From assembly GCF_964340395.1 (NCBI RefSeq), contig NC_135563.1:3299422-3363421 (forward strand): DNA of 64,000 nt, read 5' to 3'. A program made the position numbers and the translations under genes. This document shows, piece by piece, positions 36,330 to 50,823 of this stretch. Numbering within the stretch: the first letter of the stretch is position 1; each line of letters starts with the position of its first letter. The stretch is from Glandiceps talaboti (lineage: Eukaryota; Hemichordata; Enteropneusta; Spengelidae). The notes under the pieces are model-generated. The model was given only the letters and a program-made list of their open reading frames with translations, was not told the DNA's origin and ran no database searches.

Positions 36330-37039
36330 GTGTATAACAAAATATAAAATATCTATTATATGATTTGTGTTGTGAACAGAACTTGACAGCCAAATAAATA
36401 TGAATGTTAATATGGCATCATACTGGAAGTGTTAAAGTATACACTATGCCGTAGAATCACACAGGGTTTAGTTCAATATTATTTACCATGATAAATTTGT
36501 TAAGCATTCACTATGTAATGGTACATTTAATGACAGATTTATCACCTAGGGAAGCACATTTTGAGTAAGGTACAATTTTGCGATTGTGTTTCGTTACATT
36601 AGCAAAGTTGTCCACAAGTTAGTGTCATCTGATCAAGTTCTTTGTGAAAATAATAAATTACATTTCCATTCAATATCTCTATTGCTATTAACTCTGTAGA
36701 TCAAATATCTTAATTAAAAACAGGACACTATTCTATTACATTTAGAACTGATGATTCATTGCGATGTGCACAGTATAGTAAGGTATGAGGGTAATCTTCA
36801 AGAAAGGTAGACTGTTAAAGTTACAAGAGTGTAAAAATCTCCTAAAATTGATAACTGAAAAACTAGTAGCTTCAATAATATTAATCACATGACCTTTGAA
36901 ATATCTTTATTTTGTCAGTCTTGTATGTAAGAATGCACTTTGTATGTCGCATTTAATTCCTTGAAAGAGTTGAGAACAACTACTCCAAATCAACTGCTCT
37001 GCTCTGTTTTGTTTTGTTGAATACAGACTCGTTTGTACG
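36330..37039. other. 5' flank of the neurohormone gene
   Basis: No canonical TATA box is obvious within 100 bases of the ATG. Acceptor-like sites (TTTATTTTGTCAG at 36907-36919, TTGAATACAG ending 37026) suggest that the 5' UTR may be spliced. Confidence 0.3.
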
Positions 37040-40653
<3,614 letters not shown>

Positions 40654-42255
40654 GATGAACAGCGGGTGAAATCTGTCCATCCGAACAGTTCATATATACT
40701 TATGAACTAAAACATTTTTCAACCATGGTTTAAACGCATTGCACTCAGAATGGAATTGTTACAGAATTTGAATATTTTATACACACGCCTATCTTTGACA
40801 CATTTTGAAAATGTGATTTTCTGCTGGAAAGTATTTTTCTGAACTTTTACTCCAAATTTCAAATGAAGAATCCCTTATGGTGCTCGGCTGTATCTTGTTT
40901 TTCTCAGCGAACACTTAAATCAAATGTTAATACATGTAGTGGTCTTTTGAGACTAAGTCAAACTTAGAGGTTTATTTGGGGAACTTGAGTTCTCGTATCA
41001 CACATCGCTAGTGCGTTGGAGGGGTTGATATATATGTGTCATGTTACATATAATGCATGAAATAGATATATAGATATAGTACATTAAATAGATGTTACTT
41101 AAAATGTTAAATTTCCTAAGCAGCTGGGTATCAACCCACTGCGTCAACACCGAGATCTTTCATTGATGGTGATTTGTTCACATATGCTAGAGTACGGAAA
41201 GTTGAAATGTTTTCTCGTCGAGTTTAGTCAGGCTCTTCAGACGGAATATTCTACATTTGGTTCTCAAAATGTTATCCAAGTAAACGAGTAAAGTAGTTTT
41301 GTCCATCTGTTATGATTAGACAATCATATATCACAGAGCCATTTTTTCAAAACACGTCATGTACTGTATATTTTACTTCCAAGTTGTGATTTTCGAACTG
41401 CTGTATAAAAACATGGGCATATTTTATTAAAACATATATACTTATTTAATGTTGTTAATAATGAATAAATGGCTCTAACAATGCAACTTGTGTCACGCGC
41501 ATTCTATTTGTAAGAAAATTGACAATTGGCGTATGTATGTATGTATGTATGTATGTATGTATGTATGTATGTACGTACGTACGTACGTACGTATGTATGT
41601 ATGTATGTATGTGTATGTATGTGTATGTATGTATGTATGTATGTATGTATGTATGTATGTATGTATACAAGTAATAAATGCCGTCCGGGTAAATACACGC
41701 CGATAATAGTTCGATTGGAGTACAAATTATCTGGGGAAACCGACTTTTAAATATTGGTTAGGGACAGGTCGGTTGCTTCGGCCGGGGGTGGATTTGTAGG
41801 GGGTCACCCTGTTTTTGAAATTGACAGTGGGGGGAGGGGGTCATGAAAATTGTGGCTGGGGGGGGGGGTCATTGTGTTTTTGATTGTGATGGAAGAAAAA
41901 TATCCTTTTCTACAATGGCATATAGCCTTGTCTGAAATGTGGTACATGTTAATATTTGTTCTTGTCCCTGTTTCTTACATGTTTATTAGTTCAAACATGT
42001 CATGTAAATGCTTGACTGTTTCACAATCAATGCTTCATAGATAGTTTATAAAAGAATTGTTCTACTCGCCAGTATGAACTTGTCAGAAGGGATTAATACA
42101 CTTTCTATTTTGGACACTACAAGTTATTGACACTACAAATCACCACATCTCATCAGATTCCAGTTTCTATTATACACTAGGTATGACCACCTAAAGTTCA
42201 TACCGGTGACTTTACTATACATGCAATATTAATGCCCCCATAGTATACCAATGTT
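40654..42255. other. 3' flank of the neurohormone gene
   Basis: Probably includes the 3' UTR up to about 41490 if the AATAAA at 41464 is used. Otherwise it contains a (GTAT)n run and a G-rich segment at 41780-41880. No other gene is seen. Confidence 0.4.
41532..41665. repeat. (GTAT)n microsatellite with (GTAC)n core
   Basis: About 33 units. The inner five are GTAC. Confidence 0.97.
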
Positions 42256-42870
42256 ACGGGCCCATTTTTATGTAACATGGGAAACTCATTTAAAACTAGC
42301 ATTTACGTTAGCTTTTCGAAACTTGGAAATATTACCTCAAAGGCTATGAATAACCTAAACATTGCCTTAATAGAAGCAAAAAAACTGCAGATCTGCCAGG
42401 GGGAAAACCCCAAGGACTCCCTCACCCCCAGAGGTCACTCATACATTAAAAACAACAATCAGATGCATCAACAACATTTTTACTGTCATAATGGTATTAA
42501 ACTTTTCTTAAATATTTTCACCTATTCTAATTTGAGGTGATATTGTCTTTTAAAGATGTGAAATGTTTGCCAAGATAGTCTAAAATTGCCTTAAACTCCA
42601 AATCTCTCCTACCAATGATACTACCATTAGATGTGCTGACCTTTACTACATGTATATAATGATGCCATTTAACTTTTTAAGAACATATTTCAATCCTATG
42701 TAAGTTATAAAGAATAGTTTCTGATACTTGATGGTGCTGTCTTGTAAAGCATGGATTAAGTTATTGCTCGAAAGGGTCCGAATAGCCTAAATATTGGCTT
42801 TATGAATAAAAATCCTTCAGGGCTTCTAGAGGGAGACCCCCCCCCCCCCCGACCCCCACATGAGGTGGAC
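42256..42870. repeat. Two diverged copies of an unclassified repeat
   Basis: Both halves carry an AATAGCCTAAA/AATAACCTAAA piece followed by ATTG.CTT.AT.AA and a G-rich then C-rich stretch (CAGGGGGAAAACCCC, GAGGGAGACCCCCC). Family unknown. Confidence 0.4.
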
Positions 42871-43079
42871 ATATCCCAGTCTCAAGCTCTTCCCGTCTTA
42901 CTGTCAAGATGCTATCAAAGTATATTTCAAATTCTCGAGTAATTGGATTGATTCAGGAATTATTCAGATAGCAGATTTATTTTAAAACGGTAGTTTTATC
43001 AGATACAATGCCTTACTGGAGAAATTGAAATGTAAGAGAAACTGGATTGTACAATATATAGAAGTGAAATTTGCAATCC

Positions 43080-43625
43080 CCAAAACTTGGTACATAGGAT
43101 TATGTGTGAAGTTAGCTATAAGAATAATATAAGATTTGGTAGGATACAGCTAATGGAGAGCACAAAGACATTTTGATTTAGCGTGTAAAGATTTTTACTG
43201 GCACATAATAAGTAATAGTGGTGTTAAAACGTATGCTCCTAACATTTGGGGAAAGGATTTTGGGAAAGATTGTAACTGGAAGGAAATATGGGTAGAAAAA
43301 ATTAATTGTATGCCAGTAAAAAAAATAGCACAATTTAATTATTATTTATTATGCAACAACATTCCACACAAAGAAAATCTGTTTAAATGGAAAATAATGA
43401 GTAATCCATTGTGAGATTTGTGAAAATATTGAAGATAGTAAACATTTCCTGAATGTAAAGTTGTAAAGCAGTTATGTTATAATCAATCAATTGTATAGAA
43501 TGAACGTACGGCTGCTGTGGAAGCACATTGTGTATGGATACAGAATATATTGTAAGACTTTTGATGTATTTTATTTAATCTTGAAGGTGGCGACATCTGC
43601 CATGTATAAAGCAAGACTTTGGAGA
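43080..43625 (+). mobile_element. Degraded 3' end of an L1/Tx1-like LINE
   Basis: The plus strand spells WKEIWVEKINCMPVKKIAQF, then YYLLCNNIPHKENLFKWKIM, and after a frame shift CEICENIEDSKHF. This is the zinc-binding tail that follows the reverse transcriptase in L1/Tx1-group ORF2 proteins. The rest of the element is absent. Confidence 0.65.
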
Positions 43626-43689
43626 TAGAGGAGATATTGAACAAAATAATGAGAGAATAAATATTTTATATCAAATGTAATAAGAACAA

Positions 43690-46468
43690 AATATTGAAAG
43701 AGTTTGCCAATGTGTTGTAAGCTGTCTGTGTTGTAAGCTGTCTGTGTTGTAAGCTGTCTGTGTTGTAAGCCGTCTGTGTTGTAAGCTGTCTGTGTTGTAA
43801 GCTGTCTGTGTTGTAAGCTGTCTGTGTTGTAAGCTGTCTGTGTTGTAAGCTGTCTGTGTTGTAAGCCGTCTGTGTTGTAAGCTGTCTGTGTTGTAAGCTG
43901 TCTGTGTTGTAAGCTGTCTGTGTTGTAAGCCGTCTGTGTTGTAAGCTGTCTGTGTTGTAAGCTGTCTGTGTTGTAAGCTGTCTGTGTTGTAAGCTGTCTG
44001 TGTTGTAAGCTGTCTGTGTTGTAAGCCGTCTGTGTTGTAAGCCGTCTGTGTTGTAAGCTGTCTGTGTTGTAAGCTGTCTGTGTTGTAAGCCGTCTGTGTT
44101 GTAAGCTGTCTGTGTTGTAAGCCGTCTGTGTTGTAAGCCGTCTGTGTTGTAAGCCGTCTGTGTTGTAAGCTGTCTGTGTTGTAAGCCGTCTGTGTTGTAA
44201 GCTGTCTGTGTTGTAAGCTGTCTGTGTTGTAAGCCGTCTGTGTTGTAAGCCGTCTGTGTTGTAAACTGTCTGTGTTGTAAGCCGTCTGTGTTGTAAGATG
44301 TCTGTGTTGTAAGCCGTCTGTGTTGTAAGACGTCTGTGTTGTAAGCTGTCTGTGTTGTAAGCTGTCTGTGTTGTAAGCCGTCTGTGTTGTAAGCCGTCTG
44401 TGTTGTAAGATGTCTGTGTTGTAAGCTGTCTGTGTTGTAAGCTGTCTGTGTTGTAAGCTGTCTGTGTTGTAAGCTGTCTGTGTTGTAAGACGTCTGTGTT
44501 GTAAGCTGTCTGTGTTGTAAGCCGTCTGTGTTGTAAGACGTCTGTGTTGTAAGCTGTCTGTGTTGTAAGACGTCTGTGTTGTAAGCCGTCTGTGTTGTAA
44601 GCCGTCTGTGTTGTAAGACGTCTGTGTTGTAAGCTGTCTGTGTTGTAAGCTGTCTGTGTTGTAAGACGTCTGTGTTGTAAGACGTCTGTGTTGTAAGCTG
44701 TCTGTGTTGTAAGCCGTCTGTGTTGTAAGCCGTCTGTGTTGTAAGACGTCTGTGTTGTAAGCTGTCTGTGTTGTAAGCTGTCTGTGTTGTAAGCTGTCTG
44801 TGTTGTAAGCCGTCTGTGTTGTAAGCCGTCTGTGTTGTAAGCTGTCTGTGTTGTAAGCCGTCTGTGTTGTAAGCCGTCTGTGTTGTAAGCCGTCTGTGTT
44901 GTAAGACGTCTGTGTTGTAAGCCGTCTGTGTTGTAAGCCGTCTGTGTTGTAAGCCGTCTGTGTTGTAAGCCGTCTGTGTTGTAAGATGTCTGTGTTGTAA
45001 GCCGTCTGTGTTGTAAGCCGTCTGTGTTGTAAGCCGTCTGTGTTGTAAGCCGTCTGTGTTGTAAGCCGTCTGTGTTGTAAGATGTCTGTGTTGTAAGCCG
45101 TCTGTGTTGTAAGCCGTCTGTGTTGTAAGCCGTCTGTGTTGTAAGATGTCTGTGTTGTAAGCCGTCTGTGTTGTAAGCCGTCTGTGTTGTAAGCCGTCTG
45201 TGTTGTAAGCTGTCTGTGTTGTAAGCCGTCTGTGTTGTAAGCCGTCTGTGTTGTAAGCCGTCTGTGTTGTAAGCTGTCTGTGTTGTAAGCTGTCTGTGTT
45301 GTAAGCTGTCTGTGTTGTAAGCCGTCTGTGTTGTAAGCCGTCTGTGTTGTAAGCTGTCTGTGTTGTAAGCCGTCTGTGTTGTAAGCTGTCTGTGTTGTAA
45401 GCCGTCTGTGTTGTAAGCTGTCTGTGTTGTAAGCTGTCTGTGTTGTAAGCCGTCTGTGTTGTAAGCCGTCTGTGTTGTAAGCTGTCTGTGTTGTAAGCCG
45501 TCTGTGTTGTAAGCCGTCTGTGTTGTAAGCTGTCTGTGTTGTAAGCTGTCTGTGTTGTAAGCCGTCTGTGTTGTAAGCCGTCTGTGTTGTAAGCTGTCTG
45601 TGTTGTAAGCTGTCTGTGTTGTAAGCCGTCTGTGTTGTAAGCTGTCTGTGTTGTAAGCTGTCTGTGTTGTAAGCCGTCTGTGTTGTAAGCTGTCTGTGTT
45701 GTAAGCTGTCTGTGTTGTAAGCTGTCTGTGTTGTAAGCCGTCTGTGTTGTAAGCTGTCTGTGTTGTAAGCCGTCTGTGTTGTAAGCCGTCTGTGTTGTAA
45801 GCCGTCTGTGTTGTAAGCTGTCTGTGTTGTAAGCTGTCTGTGTTGTAAGCTGTCTGTGTTGTAAGCCGTCTGTGTTGTAAGCTGTCTGTGTTGTAAGCCG
45901 TCTGTGTTGTAAACTGTCTGTGTAAATATTGAAAGAGTTTGCCAATGTGTTGTAAGCTGTCTGTGTTGTAAGCTGTCTGTGTTGTAAGCCGTCTGTGTTG
46001 TAAACTGTCTGTGTAAATATTGAAAGAGTTTGCCAATGTGTTGTAAGCCGTCTGTGTTGTAAGCCGTCTGTGTTGTAAGCTGTCTGTGTTGTAAGCCGTC
46101 TGTGTTGTAAGCTGTCTGTGTTGTAAGCCGTCTGTGTTGTAAGCCGTCTGTGTTGTAAACTGTCTGTGTAAATATTGAAAGAGTTTGCCAATGTGTTGTA
46201 AGCTGTCTGTGTTGTAAGCCGTCTGTGTTGTAAGCTGTCTGTGTTGTAAGCCGTCTGTGTTGTAAGCTGTCTGTGTTGTAAGCCGTCTGTGTTGTAAGCT
46301 GTCTGTGTTGTAAGCCGTCTGTGTTGTAAGCTGTCTGTGTTGTAAGCCGTCTGTGTTGTAAGCTGTCTGTGTTGTAAGCCGTCTGTGTTGTAAGCTGTCT
46401 GTGTTGTAAGCCGTCTGTGTTGTAAGCTGTCTGTGTTGTAAGCTGTCTGTGTTGTAAGCTGTCTGTGT
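43690..46468. repeat. 16-bp satellite, about 165 copies with spacer-defined blocks
   Basis: The unit GTAAGCYGTCTGTGTT repeats almost perfectly. Variation is nearly confined to the base after GTAAGC (C or T), with rarer GTAAGA and GTAAAC forms. A spacer AATATTGAAAGAGTTTGCCAATG marks the left border (about 43690) and recurs at about 45926, 46016 and 46172. Because 16 is not a multiple of three and the unit has no stop in any minus frame, three overlapping minus ORFs of 821-985 codons appear with a 16-residue period. They are not genes. Confidence 0.97.
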
Positions 46469-46539
46469 AAATATTTGGAAGCTCTTTCAAAGGGATATAA
46501 AATAAAATAAAAGCTGACTTTTGGAAAAAAACAGAAACA

Positions 46540-46635
46540 AGACAGACACACACACATACATACATAGCATACATACACACACACACACACACACACTCAC
46601 ACACACACACACACACACTCACACACACTCACACG
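46540..46635. repeat. (CA)n microsatellite
   Basis: Imperfect CA run with CATA and CTCA interruptions beside the satellite. Confidence 0.95.
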
Positions 46636-46639
46636 AACA

Positions 46640-49600
46640 TAAGACAGCCCTTAGTGTTGATTACATGTAAAGGGTAAATACATCAATAAGTAACATCCAT
46701 GAATACATAATATTTCCACTTTATTTTCATATTTACAAAGTACTACAAAAATGTACTTATAATGACAGAAAACCCACTGGTATTCATTCTCAAAGAATGG
46801 TGGCAGTATCAAATTCATTTAGAAGAATAGTTACTTGAAAGAACTGGAGGAGAATTGAAAAGATGAAAAGATACATCATGTCTGATTATATCACTGATCT
46901 GAAATCATACATATCCATAGTAACTGAACGAATGGATAATAACCTAATACTGAGTTGAGACAGATAATTAATCTAGGTCCTAGGTATTACATAATCCAAT
47001 CCCACTCCAACTAGTAACAAATTTGTTGCCATGGTTACTGCTGACATGTCTTTATAGCCATGAATTAATTTGACAGTTCCTACACAGTTACTTTCTTATA
47101 AAATTTCCAATTCTATTTGCCTTAAATGTCATTTGCCGTAATTGTCAGTTTTACACAAAGTATCACTGTGTGATAACAATTAGTTTTAATAGCAGGTAGA
47201 AATGTATAAGGTCACATAGAGTTAGGGCAAGTAGGAAAACAGTAACTTTAGAAAATGGAGTTACAAGAACGTACATTAAGTATACATGATTTGATTGGTC
47301 ATTTAAATCAAAACTATCAACTTGCAGCCAATCACAAACAAAGTACAGAAATGTTTCAATTCATGGACTGGTAATATTTCTCTTGACACATTGTGTTTAT
47401 ATGGGCCATTTTATAATGTACAGCTTTATCACTACAATGTAGGCTCAATGGGAAAACAAATTTCTTAAAATGAGAAAGTAGAAAGTCTATATTTGGAAAA
47501 TAACAGAAGTAGAGGGTATTATGCAATGCACTGACTGTTGGTGTCATGGAACACAGCTATGGCAGGAAGGATCCTGTAATGGGTTCATTTTGATTTTGAA
47601 TATCAGTATTATGCATATATACAAACATGTATGAGTGTGTGTCTGTCTGCATGTATGTACGTACGTACGTATTTAAGTACATGATCAGCTGTAACAGAGC
47701 TATAACTTCATCATGGTATACATGTTTTTTCTGTATAACAACACACATAATGCAGAATTCTTTTTGTTCTTTTTTTGTTTGTTTTTTGTTTTCAAACTCA
47801 AATCAGAAGAATGTTTTAATAGTTTACTTTAACCAATAAATGAAATTATATCAGCCATAAAACTGCTAAAGCAACCATGATATACAGTGGCTATAGCTGC
47901 AAATGTAGGTTTTTTTTCATAATTTCTTTTCATTTTTGTTTTTTCTATTTTGAATATAGACAATAGAGTTGTCTATCAGTATTTGTTGACAAAGGAGTAA
48001 ATGGTATGTACCTCTTTCATGACTGTTTACATATGGGCATCAAGTCAGTGTACACACTACCATCAACTGCTGGTAGAAAGAGAAGTAATTCAGCTAATCA
48101 GAATTATTGACCTCATTCAGTTTAAGGTTGATGTATTTTTAATGTAAAGGTACATGTACAGTTACTGTACAAATAAAAAACTAAAAAGAATTATGTTTTT
48201 ATCCAACATTGAACTTTTGATCTTGCCCCTTATATACAGTACATGACTTTTAAAAAATTGATATTTTCACTGACATGGAGTAACTTTTGGCAAGATAATT
48301 AGTGGGTTTGAATTCACAAAAGAACACATACCTAAAAATGGTTCTAAAAAATCAGCTAAATTTGAAATACACATATTTACAATATTCACATGGTTTTTGA
48401 AGTAAAGATTACTTTATATAAATAATGACACATTGAAATAAATAAAACACATGAAACTTTGTCTGGCTTTGCATCTAAGTCTATTTCACATATCTCTATT
48501 ATCATATATTTAGTTTTCAAAGCATTTGGCCGAAGAAAATCAAGACACCCCTCCCCCTACCCCCAAACAACAACGAATTAATACTAGTATTTATACTAGT
48601 ATTTACATGAAGGAACTTGTCAGCTATTTGTGAGTTTGATGTGAGGTATAAGTTATAGTAAGAACAGTGTAACACTAGACACTTGTAGGATCCTTGGCTC
48701 TGAAATAAGTCACACCAAGGTGTATTAGTGTTGCATTGTATATCCTACTAATACCATGACCTCCTCTGTGGTGATGACTTGATACAGCTAAATTCTCTTC
48801 TAACTTTATACATACACTTGCTGTCACATTCAAACCAGGTCGGTGGTTGGTGGTCGGTGGTCAGGGGCAATGGGGTATTAACATTGTTATATGGCTTGAT
48901 TTTGGCATATGACCTAGAATGTCAAGGTCAAGGTCAAATAAATGTGATGTCCACAGAAAGGTCACATCTGATCCTATGGAGTAGACACTTCAATCAAGAC
49001 TCTTTGTCCTAAAGGATTTTGATGACAAATTTGGTCACTATTCATTCAAATGCCACATGGTAATGAAAGTGAGGAGTGATGCACATATACCTGTTATGTT
49101 ATCTCATTTCTGTGCTAAGTTTGTCAGTTATTTCACAGTCATCAAAATCTGGTACAGAATTCTCTATGAACAAATTAACATGAGTGCCAAGTAATCATGT
49201 AATTTGAATGAATAGACATGTCTATATGAGAGATGTGGCTTGTCATGCACACTCTTGCTTGCAGACTGACATAACGCATTTCATTGGCACCTGATTATTA
49301 ACCTTTGATACTGGTCCTGGCAAAAACTATAACATAAATGACAAAATGGCAGGCTTTCTTTAATATGCCAATATCTGACACATGGCACAGGCCGTAACTG
49401 AGGCACCATTTTTAGCTAAAGTCAGTTAATATATACAAACTTAATGCATTAATGAGCCAAGCTGTACTGACAAAGCATGATTGTGGGTCTTTAGTCTAGT
49501 GTATTCATAAATACTGGTAAAGACTTGGTATCCAACAGTGTGACAGTTTTTGAATTTTTTGGTACCCCAACTTTTTTTATCAAAAATCTCATATTTGAAA

Positions 49601-50703
49601 GCATATGAATAATTTTAATATGTTTTGAGAACTCTACTAGTTACTAGACATAACAACATGTAATAGCAGCAGTTAGAATACTTTCAATATATTTCAATAT
49701 GGAATGATGTAACTACCAAGTACTGTAACAGTAATAGACCTCTACCCTTGTCACACCTAAAGTGGTGTGTTAAATCTATATTATGACTACAAATTGATGA
49801 CAATTTTGCTGGGACAGCAACTTTAGTTATCAAAATGCCACTTTGTGAAGGTCTGCTGTAATAATTTACGTAACTGTAATACTCAGAGAATGATTCTCTA
49901 TTTGTATGCCATCCTTTTTGATTTCTAACAATTTTTACCTCCACTGTCTTGAAAATCGTGGGTAACACTTTGCAAAGGGAACTGTACATCCATTATAAGA
50001 GTGATACAACCTTTCCATCTTGGTGCTCAAGGGGACAGAGGCCTCTTGAGAAGTACTTCAATATACAATACATAAACCCTGTGTATAATACATATGTACA
50101 CTCTCATGACATCTGTACAAAAATGTGGCATGGAAAAATACATCCAGCCTTCATGACATTTATAAACAAAATCATTTAGCTATACATAGCACCAAAGCAA
50201 AGCTATACATTCATATGGACTGAATATTTAGAATATGTTAGAAAAACAAAGGAAATTTTCAGTTACCCTAAAGAGGGCTTGTACCCTTGTCCATGTGATT
50301 CATGGGTATTTTGTATACTCACAGAGTGCACAGATTTTGAGTTGTTTGACTTTACACACTTCTCACAAGTGTTGATCAAGGAGACTCTGTGCTTGGCTTT
50401 CATGTCCAAATTTCTTATGAAGTATGCAAATCTCGGAATAGTTTCTAGCTTTAAGCTCTTCATTTTTATATGGTCACCTCTCCATGTCTCACTCATATAA
50501 TATATCTCTCTCTCATAACGATGCCTTTCCCTGATGCAAATCTGCATACCAGGGTGGCAACATTATCTTAAATCTCATCCACACATGGAAACGAAGGTCT
50601 TGTTTTATGAGAGAGCACATTATTTCCAAAGCCGCAGAACCGCTGACAGGGAAATAAATCTTTGGAAGCATTGATTTTTTTGAACCCTCACTGTGATGTA
50701 CTG
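46640..50703 (-). other. Possible ~4 kb 3' UTR of the HMG20 gene, otherwise empty
   Basis: No repeat array, mobile element or coding exon is visible, unlike the rest of the window. On the minus strand the first AATAAA I see after the HMG20 stop is at 46720-46725, just before the satellite. A long 3' UTR is one reading. The other is that the gene ends sooner at a variant signal. Confidence 0.3.
46720..46725 (-). terminator. Candidate polyadenylation signal for HMG20
   Basis: TTTATT on the plus strand is AATAAA in the gene's direction. Confidence 0.25.
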
Positions 50704-50823
50704 TCAGAAGTTGATAACACCAAACAATGTTGGCACCATTCGAAGTCCATCTAATTGTGTTTGCAAGGATGCACCATAGGCTTTTAGGTTATCCACATCA
50801 CATTCATATTTGGTAGCTTTTTC
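50704..50823 (-). CDS. HMG20A: HMG20 exon: coiled-coil end and stop
   Basis: Acceptor TGTTTGAAAAACAG-like, phase 0. It encodes [20 protein letters not shown] and QTQLDGLR, which aligns with the vertebrate coiled coil, then 11 unique residues and TGA. Confidence 0.85.
   Translation of the reverse strand, partial: EKATKYECDVDNLKAYGASLQTQLDGLRMVPTLFGVINF

Noticed and set aside
43571-46628. Three minus-strand ORFs of 821, 976 and 985 codons
   Set aside because: All are the 16-bp satellite read in three frames. The unit simply lacks stops on that strand. Product is a 16-residue low-complexity repeat with no start context or domain.
48895-48945. AAGGTCAAGGTCA motif as a receptor site controlling HMG20
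   Set aside because: It lies in the presumed 3' UTR or beyond, far from any promoter. Short half-sites occur often by chance.
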